DNA of 64,000 nt, from positions 2,108,001 through 2,172,000 of the forward strand of contig CAWARU010000001.1 in NCBI GenBank assembly GCA_963784575.1, in the 5' to 3' direction. The position numbers and the translations under genes were made by a program. The DNA comes from CAWARU01 sp963784575 (GTDB lineage: Bacteria > Pseudomonadota > Gammaproteobacteria > UBA6186 > Azoamicaceae). Shown one piece after another: positions 18,793-28,359 of the stretch. The notes below the pieces were generated by a model. That model was not told the DNA's origin. It worked only from the letters and a program-made list of their open reading frames with translations, and searched no databases. The stretch's first letter is position 1; each line of letters starts with the position of its first letter.

Positions 18793-19163
18793 AAAGTCTT
18801 CATCCCTGCTAAAATATTAGGTCGACAATCCTTGTCAGCCAAATCCTATGGCCAATCCCTTGCTTCCATCCATAGATACAGTTTTAGAATATCAAATCCA
18901 ATAACTTTCACAAGACCATAAAAAGAAGGCAAAATTTTTAAATTTTTATTGTGAAATTGCGCTTATTCATTAATTTTTTTTAAAATTCAATATGTTACAA
19001 ATTACAGAAAGTTCCGGAAGGGAAAATTCTTACAGAACTTAAGTCTTTTTCTCATGCATTCTTAAGCCTAGGCTTACAAAATTTGGTGCTGGAATCCTAA
19101 AAAGATTCCATATTCGCGGCCGATAAACTTGACTAAGTGCAAAGCTTGTCTTTAACTCAATAA
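18793..19163. other. Intergenic stretch without a recognised gene
   Basis: About 370 bases between dsbB and the His-tailed protein gene. AT-rich near 18930-19000. A short inverted repeat GGAATC...GATTCC lies near 19091-19108. No ORF of believable composition, tRNA or strong hairpin was found. It must hold the promoter for the gene at 19164. Confidence 0.5.
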
Positions 19164-19883
19164 ATGAGTGCTCAATTTGAAACTAGGAGATACAATATTT
19201 TGGTCTTGCAAAAGGATTCAAATAGGTCACGCTGGATTCAAATGGATCGGTTGATCACGCAGTGGCAGCTAGAACGTCAGGCATTGCTTGTCTCATATAG
19301 TGACTTATGCCTAACCCAAAATAAAGAAGGCAAAGTAAGTGATCAACAATTACAAACCTTCTGTCAATTATTAATTGATTATGTTCTGTCAGCCCATTTC
19401 AGAATCTTCGAAAAAATTGCAGCAGCACAAGCCAGTATTTCATCAAATCATACTGAATTGGATCATGCCGCTCTTTCTAACATATTGCAATCTTCTCTCG
19501 CTGCTCTTGATTTTAATGACAATTATGAAAATTACAACGGCCATCCAAATCCGACTGAGGCAGCACAACTCTCCAGAGATATATCACAAATTGGAGAGAT
19601 ATTAGCAAATCGGATGGAATGGGAAGATAAGCTTGTAAAAGATTATCAGAAGCTTAGAAGATCAATTCGAGATAAAGCCATGCCAGAACCGAGATTAGAA
19701 GCAGCAGCCATAGAAGCACCCAAAATGATGTTGCATCAAAAGAGAAGACATAAAGAAGAACATGAGCACAAGCATGCGCATGAGCACCCATATGAACATA
19801 CTCATAAAAAAAAATCGGGTGCTAAAGTTGAAGATGGTCAAGTTCATGAGCACTCGCCCAAGTCCAAAAAACCCCGCCATTAA
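19164..19883 (+). CDS. Unknown protein with a histidine-rich, basic tail
   Basis: 239 residues, not recognised. No signal peptide. Residues about 1-190 look soluble and helical. The C-terminal about 50 residues are dominated by His, Lys and Glu (for example KEEHEHKHAHEHPYEHTHKKK) and end SPKSKKPRH. His-rich tails of this kind can bind metal ions such as nickel or zinc, and the Lys/Arg clusters could act as a nuclear-targeting signal in a host; neither is shown. It lies alone, with a modular repeat beginning 13 bases after its stop. Confidence 0.65.
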   Translation: MSAQFETRRYNILVLQKDSNRSRWIQMDRLITQWQLERQALLVSYSDLCLTQNKEGKVSDQQLQTFCQLLIDYVLSAHFRIFEKIAAAQASISSNHTELDHAALSNILQSSLAALDFNDNYENYNGHPNPTEAAQLSRDISQIGEILANRMEWEDKLVKDYQKLRRSIRDKAMPEPRLEAAAIEAPKMMLHQKRRHKEEHEHKHAHEHPYEHTHKKKSGAKVEDGQVHEHSPKSKKPRH

Positions 19884-19895
19884 TGGTTAAATAAT

Positions 19896-20059
19896 ACTGT
19901 TCAAGGTTTCCCGCTTAAATGTAGTCAAAACGGGAAGACTTTGAGGCAAGGTCGCGTTAAAAATTTAACAAAATAGCGGAGTTTACAAATAGTAAATGAG
20001 CAAATTTTGTTAAATTTTTAACGCGAGATTGCCCAAAGATGGGCGTTCCTGGGCAGTGC
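19896..20059 (+). repeat. Modular hairpin repeat, copy B
   Basis: Same ends as copy A. The middle holds a perfect 23-base inverted repeat: arms 19952-19974 (TCGCGTTAAAAATTTAACA...) and 20004-20026, separated by 29 bases that include a small inner stem TTTAC-AAATA-GTAAA. The same stem-loop occurs in copy C at 45349-45423 with two base changes in each arm that preserve pairing. It lies between the convergent ends of the His-tailed gene and fdxA. Confidence 0.85.
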
Positions 20060-20074
20060 ATTTGGGTTTTGTTG

Positions 20075-20398
20075 CTACTTCTCTAAATACTTTAACTTGT
20101 CGGGCACATCCTTCCACTCTTCCGCATCCGGCAATCCGCCTTTGTTCGTAGTTATCACCGGCCACTTTTTGGAAAGCTCTGCATTCAATGCAATAAATTG
20201 CTTCTGTGTCTCTGGCACATCATCCTCGGAATGAATGGCATTTGCAGGACATTCTGGCTCACACAAAGCACAATCAATGCATTCATCGGGATCTATGACA
20301 AGAAAATTGGGCCCCTCTCGAAAACAATCCACGGGACAAACTTCTACACAATCAGTAAATTTGCATCGGATGCAATTCTCAGTCACAACAAAAGTCAT
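20075..20398 (-). CDS. fdxA: 7Fe-8S ferredoxin FdxA
   Basis: 107-residue small electron carrier. The N-terminal half has two cluster motifs: CIRCKFTDCVEVCPVDC for the [3Fe-4S] site and CIDCALCEPECP for the [4Fe-4S] site. The C-terminal extension (about residues 60-107, containing KKWPVIT) is typical of the Azotobacter-type FdxA group. The start codon overlaps the stop of the upstream HAD gene by ATGA, so the two are translationally coupled. Partner proteins cannot be inferred. Confidence 0.93.
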   Translation of the reverse strand: MTFVVTENCIRCKFTDCVEVCPVDCFREGPNFLVIDPDECIDCALCEPECPANAIHSEDDVPETQKQFIALNAELSKKWPVITTNKGGLPDAEEWKDVPDKLKYLEK

Positions 20399-21003
20399 TT
20401 TTTATTTCCTTTCCTCTTGTTTTTGATCCTCTTTTTTTGAGTTCTTAATAATTGCCGTTCCAGGCTTCGCAATGCGATAAAGAAGGACTCAGTTAAAGGA
20501 CGTTTTGATAGATTAATAAAGGGTTTTGTAACCCACTTTGCCTGAACCCCTACTATATTAGCGGCTAATATCCCCGTGAGCAAGCGATCATCAATGAGCA
20601 AGAGTTCCTCAGGAGAAATCCCGGTTTGTGACAAAATTTGTTGTAATCCATCTGGATAGGGCTTCTTGCGTTTTGCCTTGATCAGTTGAATTCCATGCGC
20701 TGCAAACATTTCAGTTCTGTGATGGGTTGGTTTATTTGTCAAAATAAATACATTATTGGCCCCAAAAACTTCTCGACCCTCTTTAAGCCATTTAACTATA
20801 TTCTTATCAAGGGCATCTTCTCCATGCGGAGCCAGTACGCCATCGTAATCAAGGGCAAGTACTTTTATCCCTTCTGCCTTAAGGATTTCAGGCTTAAGAT
20901 CTAGAATTGTTTCGATCTGAAGATTGGGATCATCACGATAGGGCTTTAATCGGTGGCGGTGAACCCACCCCATCCGAAGACCGTAAAAAACGCGAATAAT
21001 CAT
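20395..21003 (-). CDS. YqeG-type HAD-IIIA phosphatase
   Basis: 202 residues of the HAD superfamily, subfamily IIIA. Catalytic motif I is LDYDGVLAP (Asp nucleophile and Asp+2), motif II the Thr in LTNK, motif III the Lys in KKPYPDG, motif IV the LLIDDR acidic pair. YqeG/YrfG-like HAD proteins act on small phosphorylated metabolites; a substrate cannot be named. The C-terminus is very basic (KKRIKNKRKGNKK). It is coupled to fdxA. Confidence 0.82.
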   Translation of the reverse strand: MIIRVFYGLRMGWVHRHRLKPYRDDPNLQIETILDLKPEILKAEGIKVLALDYDGVLAPHGEDALDKNIVKWLKEGREVFGANNVFILTNKPTHHRTEMFAAHGIQLIKAKRKKPYPDGLQQILSQTGISPEELLLIDDRLLTGILAANIVGVQAKWVTKPFINLSKRPLTESFFIALRSLERQLLRTQKKRIKNKRKGNKK

Positions 21004-21156
21004 TCTGTCTTCGCAACATTAATATACCAGGCAAACAGTGCGGACATTACGATGAATGTCACAGAAAGTGAAGACAACAACCACAACATGTTCATTAACT
21101 ACCCCCCATCCCTACATTTTCTTGTAGTGTTCGTTTGAATATGATAGTCTGGTTAG

Positions 21157-21459
21157 ATGTTCACTGCAAAGTTTTTTCAGGATTTTAGCAAACAATTTTC
21201 AGAATCCCTTCCTCCACCGTTACAAGCACTCCGAAAAGAGTTTGAAGAGCATTTTTCAAGGGGGTTGGTACTTGCTTTCAGCAAAATGAACCTCGTCACC
21301 CGTGAACAATTCGACATTCAAGCCAAAGTCTTGGAAAGAACCCGGGAAAAACTCGAGCAGCTTGAGCAAAAGCTCGCAGAACTCGAAAAAAACCTTGAAC
21401 CGAATCGTGATCCAAACCTTGATCCAAATATGAGTCAGGGCAAAAATGATACCGTTTGA
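21157..21459 (+). CDS. ubiK: UbiK, ubiquinone biosynthesis accessory factor
   Basis: 100 residues of the YqiC/UbiK (BMFP) family. It starts with an amphipathic helix (FFQDFSKQFSESLP), then LPPPLQALRKEFEEHF, the LVTREQFDIQAKVLERTREKL signature and a C-terminal Leu/Glu/Lys coiled coil (LEQLEQKLAELE). UbiK partners with UbiJ for aerobic ubiquinone synthesis and can form trimers that bind membranes. It overlaps the downstream antiporter gene by 14 bases, an unusual partner; ubiK is often next to comM, which is 20 kb away here. Confidence 0.88.
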   Translation: MFTAKFFQDFSKQFSESLPPPLQALRKEFEEHFSRGLVLAFSKMNLVTREQFDIQAKVLERTREKLEQLEQKLAELEKNLEPNRDPNLDPNMSQGKNDTV

Positions 21460-23431
21460 ATATATTCTCATTTTACTCGGGTGGGCAGTCGCCTTCGTGG
21501 CGCTGTTCCGCCGTTTTCATCTTCCCCCCATCCTAGGCTATCTATTTGTCGGGATGATCATCGGTCCCGGCGGATTAGGGTTTATCCCAAGACTAGAGGA
21601 CTTGAGTCTCTTAGCAGAATTTGGCGTTGTATTCTTGATGTTCACCATCGGGCTTGAATTCTCGTTGACACGATTGCTCACGATGAAACGCGCACTTTTA
21701 GGCCTGGGAGGAATTCAAGTCCTGGTCTGCACCGCGGTTGCCTTGGCGGCAGGTATCTATTTTGGTCTGAATCCGAAAACTGCGTTTGTCGCTGCTGGGG
21801 CCCTGGCACTTTCGTCTACCGCAGTGGTGGCAAAACAGCTCACTGAACAACATGAATTGCATACCATCCACGGACGACTGTCGATAAGCATTTTGCTCTT
21901 TCAGGATTTGGCGGCGGTTCTTTTTCTGATCATCATTCCAGCCATGGCTGGATCCGGAGACGCACCGATACTGATGCCCATCCTATGGGCCCTTCTGAAA
22001 GGCGTTGGTGTTTGTATCGCTTTGGCTTTAGCGGGTCTCTGGCTGCTGCGGCCATTATTTCATGAAGTGGCCAGAGCGCATTCAACTGAGCTCTTTATGC
22101 TGGCAATTCTTTTGGTGGCACTCTCGGCGGCCTGGATCACGCATAAACTCGATTTATCCATGGCCCTCGGTGCATTCTTGGCCGGCCTGATGCTGGGAGA
22201 AACAGAATTTAGGCACCAAGTGGAAATCGACATCAGACCCTTCCGCGATGTATTACTTGGACTATTCTTCATCACCATTGGTGCTTTGTTTGATTTGTCC
22301 ACTTTTCCAAAACATTGGCATTGGGTATTGCTGCTCTTAGCTGCACTTATTGCCCTAAAAACTTTGCTCATCATGGGACTTACGCGTTTGGTGAGTCGAG
22401 TCACCCCGGCAAAGGCTTTTCGTACTGGACTCATTTTAGCTCAGGGGGGTGAATTTGGTTTTGTGGTCCTGACAGTGGCCATCAACAATAAACTCATTGA
22501 TCCGGAGCAAAGTCAAATTGTGGTCGCGGCCTTGGTACTCAGCATAGTGGTCACGCCTCTTTTAATTCGTTATAACAAAAACATCGCAAATTGGATCTTC
22601 AAACCGACTACCGCACAGCCTGCAGAAGATACCAATCCTTATCAACTGGAAACACACACTGCCCCCCTAAAGGATCATGTCATAATTTGTGGCTTTGGCC
22701 GTGTCGGACAGATTTTGACCAGATTCTTGGAACAAGAAAATATCCCCTCCATTGCGCTCGACTTAGATCCGGTCCGAATTTCATCAAGTTCTTTGGCCGG
22801 AGAACATGCTTTCTATGGTGATGCCAGGCGAGCTGAAGTACTCGCTGCAGCTGGCCTTGCAAGAGCCAGAATGGTTGTCATCAGTTTTGCCGATGAGCCA
22901 GCGGCACTCGAAACTCTGCAACATATCAGAGCATTGCGGCTTGATGTCCCAGTCTTTGTCCGCACCCGAAATGATTCAAATCTGAAGACTTTCCAGGAAG
23001 CCGGAGCAACCGAAGTGGTTCCCGAATCCTTAGAAGCAAGCTTGATGCTTGCCTCGCATTTGCTCCTCATGTTGGACGTACCCGCGTCACGGATCCTCTT
23101 TAAGATCCGTGCAATCCACGCAGATCGCTATCGCATCATGCAAGGCTTTTTCAAAGGCATTGACGATCCCACTCTTTTGGAAGATGAAGCCAATGCCCGC
23201 AGAAGCTTGCACAGCATCACAATTCCTGAGAGTGCTTACGCAGTCGGTAAAAAAATTCGGGATCTCGATTCTCTAGATGTTAATTTCGTTGTAAAAGTCC
23301 TCACGAGAGATTCCACGCGTTATTCCGATCCAACTCCCGATATGGTGATCGAGCCCGGCGACGTCCTTGTCATCTATGCTTCCCCAGAAGATTATTATAT
23401 TGTGCATGAACGTGTTCTGCGCGGGGAATAA
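21446..23431 (+). CDS. CPA2 cation:proton antiporter with RCK domains (KefB/KefC/YbaL type)
   Basis: 661 residues. About 12 transmembrane segments (about 1-385), a Rossmann TrkA-N domain (about 410-530; motif IICGFGRVGQIL, Asp after the second strand in LDLDP) and a TrkA-C domain (about 575-655; VLTRDSTRYSDP...GDVLVIYASPEDY). This architecture is that of K+/H+ antiporters related to KefB/KefC and closer to YbaL because of the C-terminal TrkA-C domain. The membrane domain has ALGAFLAGLMLGETEF, the CPA2 acidic region. Glutathione regulation as in KefB/C is not evident. Confidence 0.9.
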   Translation: MIPFEYILILLGWAVAFVALFRRFHLPPILGYLFVGMIIGPGGLGFIPRLEDLSLLAEFGVVFLMFTIGLEFSLTRLLTMKRALLGLGGIQVLVCTAVALAAGIYFGLNPKTAFVAAGALALSSTAVVAKQLTEQHELHTIHGRLSISILLFQDLAAVLFLIIIPAMAGSGDAPILMPILWALLKGVGVCIALALAGLWLLRPLFHEVARAHSTELFMLAILLVALSAAWITHKLDLSMALGAFLAGLMLGETEFRHQVEIDIRPFRDVLLGLFFITIGALFDLSTFPKHWHWVLLLLAALIALKTLLIMGLTRLVSRVTPAKAFRTGLILAQGGEFGFVVLTVAINNKLIDPEQSQIVVAALVLSIVVTPLLIRYNKNIANWIFKPTTAQPAEDTNPYQLETHTAPLKDHVIICGFGRVGQILTRFLEQENIPSIALDLDPVRISSSSLAGEHAFYGDARRAEVLAAAGLARARMVVISFADEPAALETLQHIRALRLDVPVFVRTRNDSNLKTFQEAGATEVVPESLEASLMLASHLLLMLDVPASRILFKIRAIHADRYRIMQGFFKGIDDPTLLEDEANARRSLHSITIPESAYAVGKKIRDLDSLDVNFVVKVLTRDSTRYSDPTPDMVIEPGDVLVIYASPEDYYIVHERVLRGE

Positions 23432-23880
23432 GTTTTTGCTTATCATAGTCTAAGAAGTGATCTACTGTATTTGCTGTTATCTACCGTATGAAGTGATTTA
23501 CTGCATTAATTGTATTAAATGCGATTTCCACAACCCCTCTCGCTTTAAACATATCTTCTACCATCCTCTCTACCCTATAATATAACTATAATATAATAAG
23601 CCTACAACAATTCATCAATTTCAACGTCGCCTTAACCTTCATAAAACATTTGTTCTTCTTCAGGATCATTCCATAAATTGCCAAAGCCACCGCCAATGAA
23701 CATGAGATCACGCTCTTTTCGCGCATTGAACTAATTAAACCTTATATAAGTCAAACAATTAGATTTTCGGCATAGTTTTTCCAAATAATTACTCATTATC
23801 CAAATTATTACAAAGAAAATTTACCAAAAATCAATGAGGTATATGCGGCCGAAACTCACCTTAAGGTAGGAGAAGGGTGC
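23432..23880. other. Intergenic stretch with a possible gene remnant
   Basis: 449 bases between the antiporter and the first giant gene. It contains a remnant-like reading frame on the minus strand (separate entry), imperfect GAAGTGATCTACTG/GAAGTGATTTACTG direct repeats near 23453-23505 and AT-rich ATATAAT runs near 23577-23600. The last 20 bases hold a good ribosome-binding site for the gene at 23881 (GGAGAAGG). I see no RNA gene. Confidence 0.45.
23602..23730 (-). pseudogene. Possible decayed small gene
   Basis: A minus-strand frame with protein-like composition reads ...DLMFIGGGFGNLWNDPEEEQ...YEG, then a stop, then GDVEIDELL before a second stop. It has no clear start (an in-frame stop precedes it at about 23731) and only an internal ATG. 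The composition is unlike random translation of AT-rich DNA and slightly resembles C-termini of small antitoxin-like proteins, but I cannot assign it. Low confidence. Confidence 0.25.
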
Positions 23881-26800
23881 ATGTCAACTGATCCAAAAGA
23901 GATTATATACCAGGAATTCTTGAAACTATACCAAGACAAAGATCAATTTCAAAAATGGCTGGAAAGTAAGACTTTGGAAGAATTGAAAACATTGCAAGTT
24001 TTACTTAAATTGAAGGGCGCCCCTGAATGGGGTTGGAGTGAGTCTCTGCAACAAACTGGAAGGGCAGAATATGATCGGACGCGCAATATTTTGCAACACC
24101 AGATAATGCGCATGAATAAAGAGCTTTCGGATGAGCTTGCAAATTTTCTTATCAATTTTTTTTCGGATGTTAAAGATATCAAAGATTGTTATAAAAGTAA
24201 TCATGCCAAAGAATTCCCGCTTATAAAAGCAGTTAATTCAGGAAATACGAACCTCTTTCTAGAACTTATCAATCTGCAAAAGGAATCGTTCGACGCTCCC
24301 TTTGATGAACGCACTGATTTTGTATATAAGGCAAACTTCGAGAAAGAACTCTCTCAACCTCTCATTCAAGGCTTGCTGCAAAATAAAAATACAAAGATGT
24401 TTGAGGGATTTTTGAAATACCTATTTAAAACAAAACATGGTACTGGTATTAAACACTATGTCAGAATCATCGCACAGGAACTTTTTTTCAACGAGCCTGT
24501 CAGCGACAAGGAACCCGATGCTTACGAAACATACAAAAAAAATAGAATTTTATTTGAAGATTATATGATGAAGAGTGATCTTGACATTGAATCTATAAAT
24601 CAATTGTTCAAAATGATGATTGCCAGCAAGAAACTTGAGGTTCTGGATACAATAAAATATTATTCATCCTTCAGAAGAGGTTGGGAAGTAATGAGTACAA
24701 TTGGCGAGCTTCTAGAAGGAATCACAAATTCACGAAAAGAAGAAGATAAGAAAAAATTATACGACTTGATTGATGATATATTGAAGGAAGGAATGAAAAA
24801 TAAAGCTGATCTTAGAATCCCTTATCAGTTTCAATTCTACGATTATTTGCATGCTCATAAGCTTTTCCTTCAATGCATCCTAGATGACAGACCTGATCTC
24901 GCACACTACCTCAATGAGATATATAAATCTTATTCAAAAGAGGTCCAGCATAAAACCTACCCATTCAATGTAAGAGATTTAGTGTCTGCCTACCACTCAA
25001 AGAATAAAACATTCCTGAATATGATCGAGGATGCTATTGGCCAGGATCCAAAAGACAAAGCAACCTTTATTCTTCAAGCTTTGGATCGAAGGCGTGATGA
25101 TACTGAGCAAGATTTTCTGGATATTTTTTCCTTGCCTATCCCCTGGAATAAGCAGGATGAAGCCAAACTATTTGAAAAAATTGATGAAGACAGATTCTTA
25201 TCCGCTGATGTCAAATTTAATTTAAAGAAAACCTTCGAACAGACGAGAGACATCGTTCAAAAAAAGAAGCTAGAATCCATCCAAGACATCAACGCCATTT
25301 ATGCCAAGCTAAAAAAACAAACTGTCATACTAGATGCTCGTCTTTTTGGCAATATTCATAACGATCCTAATTTTCAGGGAACCAATATTCAAGGCGATAC
25401 CATGACCCGCAATGTGCGTTATTTAAACGATTTAATACACAGAATTGCGAATGGTACAACTAAGATTCCTGGTATCGCGGAGGTAGATCAAAAAAAATAT
25501 GCCGAAACTTTGTTGCCTCTCAAATCGAAATTCAACACTATTCTCGCGATCGACGATAGGATAGATAGTTTTTTAGCAAGCAAGGACAGTGAGTATACCT
25601 ATAATGAGCCAGAAAGAAAAGCACTTGCTCTTAAAAAAATGGTTGAGGAAATCAATGCAACCATTCTCAATGAACTTAAAAGTACAGGATCTGTTTTGAT
25701 TCCCGGTGGGTGGAGAGGCATAGGCCAAATGCCTGGCCATGCCATGCTCTATGAATTAAAAATAGAAGACGGACAACTGATATTTCTGGTGCATAATATG
25801 GGGTCTGGTATAGAGATGCACGCTCAGAAAAAGCTTGCTGATAAAACCTATTATTCCAGTGTCCGTGCCTTTCAATGCCCATGGACTGGAAAATTTGAGG
25901 ATATGCCAAAAAATTTGGTTCCAGTAATAGAAAGTCTTATCAGGCCGCTATATCTTCCAGTGGCTGATTATGCAGGCCAAGATTCCCAAAAAGTGTATGC
26001 TCGTATTAGAAAAGCCGTCTTAGACTTAGGGATGCAAGAAGTCGACCCTTTTAATTATTCAAAAGAGTGGGTGACAGGGCAATTATCAGGCACATGTTCT
26101 TTCCGAGTATTTGAATCTTTTTTAAGCAGCTATCCTTTCTCGCCGCCATTCGAGTATCAGGATATCCATTATGAAATTTTACGCAATAGCTTACAGGAAT
26201 TCTATCAGAAAAACAAAACGGAAGGCACTCTACAAGATGAAACTATACAAAGACAAATGAATTATGCGGTACAAAACCTCGCCATACTGCTGCAAGACCT
26301 GAGCGAAAAAGAACCTAAGGTTTTAAGTGAAAGAAGAATTGCACTTGGGAAAGACTTGATAAATCACATCTATCAAGATTTAAATCGTGCCAAAGGACTT
26401 GAAATAGCCCAGCCAATGAAACCTACAGAAGAACTTTCTGCGAAACCTTCACTTCACAAAACATTGACCGGTACAATTGCCTCTGAAGCACTAGCAGCAG
26501 AGACTGAAGATGCCGAGAATTCAGAGCTATCGCAAAAGACCTGGATTTCGTCACCCCCTCCCCGGGATGCTGATCCCAAGAAAATATTTGAGTTTATCTC
26601 GAGTTGTAAGAATAATTTCGAAGCAGGTTTCTATAGAGCAAACTTAGAGGCAATCGAAGACTTTTTCGTGAATTTTCCCTATGACAAAACAAATTGGACA
26701 AAATTGTCCCGGGATGATTTGGAAATTGTATTAAAATCTATCAGAGACCTCCAACATCTCTATGGCGAAAGTGTAAATCGTATCGATGATAAGCCCTTTG

Positions 26801-28359
26801 CAGAACGACAAATCACCTTTATGCTGGCACAAATCCTGGGAGAAGAAATATTCCAAGCATATTTTAAGGACAATGAGAATGTTACAATAAAAGCAAAAAG
26901 ATATTTATTAGCAAAGAATGGTCTATCTATTGGGAACAATCTCAATTCACCCTTTTTTACGGTTTTAGATCCCAAGTTTCGCGAAAAAATCTTATTTATT
27001 CGCGAAAAATATGGCAGTAAACTCAGCGCCGAAGAAAAGAAAATTATGGAGGAGGGGGTAGAAAAAGAATTTCCTCTCGGCATGTTCTATTGGCTGTTGG
27101 ATGAGAAAACCAAGGCAGAATTAGAGCGCATATTTGCAGCGGAACTCAAAAAATTCAAACAAAACGGGAAATGCCGCTTTGAAGATTCGCAAATGAAAAA
27201 AGCCGATAAACTAGAAAGTCGATTCAAGCCTCTCTATTGCTATTTACAGTTATATGATGAAGATCCGAAATCGTTTCGTACCGAATTTCCAAAGCTCGCT
27301 CAAGATTTTTCGATGCTCATGAAAATGCTGCAACTGGGACATCTTAATAACTTATCTTTACAAGGCAAATTAAGCGCAATTAATAGTCCAGTGCCAGATG
27401 AAGAAAGATATTTCAGAATGTATAACGTAAAGTTAATACAGCAAGACTCTGGTGAATATGCCTGTCTGATTACTGATCCTTTTGTAGACGAGTATCAAAA
27501 TCAAAAAATCTCTTCTTTAGCTGACACGCAAACTTTTATTGTCAATCCCGATGTCAAGAAAGCTCTTGAAACAAGAAGCGAAACAAGCAATACCATTCAA
27601 GTCGAAACCATGGAACAGACTTTGAGCGATAAGGTCGGCTTACTGCGAACGCTGAAGAACATTCGTCTTAAACCAGAAACTCAGGTAACCCAAGCTTTTG
27701 ATTTTATTAAAAGTCATTTATACAAAGTGTTATTGGATAAAGATCTGCAATCTTACAGTTTCTTAACATTATTTGAATCTCCACTGTTAGAACAGCAGTT
27801 GAAAAAAACACCAGAACTGCTGGATAATGTCTTAAATTTACTGCAAGAAGGCATCGATAAGTACAGTAAAGACAACATTCTAAGCCCAGAAATTTTGTTT
27901 TTTTACAAGTTTTTACTCTCGTTTCACCAAACATTGTTGACTGCAGAAGAAGGTCCTGAACCAGAACTCGCAAAATTACCAGCCCTCACCGCATTTAAAA
28001 AGAGCTTAGCCAAACTCGAAGAACGCGTCCCAGCCATAATCGCAGATCTGGAAACTAGGCTGCAGACTGGGGCCGGAAAAACACCTCAAAATGAAGAGTT
28101 TCTTTACCAATTTCATTTGTTTAATGCTGAAAGTTTTGGTCTTAAAATTCAAGAAACAAAATTTCTTAGGAAAAATGAAATTGTAAGCTTAATTTCTTCC
28201 ATTGTGTATCTTGCAAATCATAGTGAATCTTTAGCGAAAGACAGTTATTTTTTTCATCTCGTAAATCACACCATCGCCAAAATTCAAGCGCCAATGAAAG
28301 AAATTTTAGAGAAGGCTTGGAAATATCCACAAGCAGAAAAAGCACAGGGGGAGCACTGA
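23881..28359 (+). CDS. Giant protein, N-terminal part, with possible papain-like His/Cys pair
   Basis: 1492 residues, no signal peptide and no membrane segments; strongly helical and charged. An ankyrin-like stretch lies near residues 115-140 (FPLIKAVNSGNTNLFL). A more compact region about 600-760 has LIPGGWRGIGQMPGHAML with His620, followed by HNMGSGIEMH and then QLSGTCSFRVFESFL with Cys739. The invariant-looking GHAM and Q-x4-C segments suggest a cysteine-hydrolase-like domain with His before Cys, the order seen in permuted papain-like folds; this is inference. The rest is not recognised. The ATG at 23881 has GGAGAAGGGTGC upstream. The 3' end overlaps the next giant ORF by 43 bases in another frame, and the junction may be a break in one gene. 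Confidence 0.7.
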   Translation: MSTDPKEIIYQEFLKLYQDKDQFQKWLESKTLEELKTLQVLLKLKGAPEWGWSESLQQTGRAEYDRTRNILQHQIMRMNKELSDELANFLINFFSDVKDIKDCYKSNHAKEFPLIKAVNSGNTNLFLELINLQKESFDAPFDERTDFVYKANFEKELSQPLIQGLLQNKNTKMFEGFLKYLFKTKHGTGIKHYVRIIAQELFFNEPVSDKEPDAYETYKKNRILFEDYMMKSDLDIESINQLFKMMIASKKLEVLDTIKYYSSFRRGWEVMSTIGELLEGITNSRKEEDKKKLYDLIDDILKEGMKNKADLRIPYQFQFYDYLHAHKLFLQCILDDRPDLAHYLNEIYKSYSKEVQHKTYPFNVRDLVSAYHSKNKTFLNMIEDAIGQDPKDKATFILQALDRRRDDTEQDFLDIFSLPIPWNKQDEAKLFEKIDEDRFLSADVKFNLKKTFEQTRDIVQKKKLESIQDINAIYAKLKKQTVILDARLFGNIHNDPNFQGTNIQGDTMTRNVRYLNDLIHRIANGTTKIPGIAEVDQKKYAETLLPLKSKFNTILAIDDRIDSFLASKDSEYTYNEPERKALALKKMVEEINATILNELKSTGSVLIPGGWRGIGQMPGHAMLYELKIEDGQLIFLVHNMGSGIEMHAQKKLADKTYYSSVRAFQCPWTGKFEDMPKNLVPVIESLIRPLYLPVADYAGQDSQKVYARIRKAVLDLGMQEVDPFNYSKEWVTGQLSGTCSFRVFESFLSSYPFSPPFEYQDIHYEILRNSLQEFYQKNKTEGTLQDETIQRQMNYAVQNLAILLQDLSEKEPKVLSERRIALGKDLINHIYQDLNRAKGLEIAQPMKPTEELSAKPSLHKTLTGTIASEALAAETEDAENSELSQKTWISSPPPRDADPKKIFEFISSCKNNFEAGFYRANLEAIEDFFVNFPYDKTNWTKLSRDDLEIVLKSIRDLQHLYGESVNRIDDKPFAERQITFMLAQILGEEIFQAYFKDNENVTIKAKRYLLAKNGLSIGNNLNSPFFTVLDPKFREKILFIREKYGSKLSAEEKKIMEEGVEKEFPLGMFYWLLDEKTKAELERIFAAELKKFKQNGKCRFEDSQMKKADKLESRFKPLYCYLQLYDEDPKSFRTEFPKLAQDFSMLMKMLQLGHLNNLSLQGKLSAINSPVPDEERYFRMYNVKLIQQDSGEYACLITDPFVDEYQNQKISSLADTQTFIVNPDVKKALETRSETSNTIQVETMEQTLSDKVGLLRTLKNIRLKPETQVTQAFDFIKSHLYKVLLDKDLQSYSFLTLFESPLLEQQLKKTPELLDNVLNLLQEGIDKYSKDNILSPEILFFYKFLLSFHQTLLTAEEGPEPELAKLPALTAFKKSLAKLEERVPAIIADLETRLQTGAGKTPQNEEFLYQFHLFNAESFGLKIQETKFLRKNEIVSLISSIVYLANHSESLAKDSYFFHLVNHTIAKIQAPMKEILEKAWKYPQAEKAQGEH

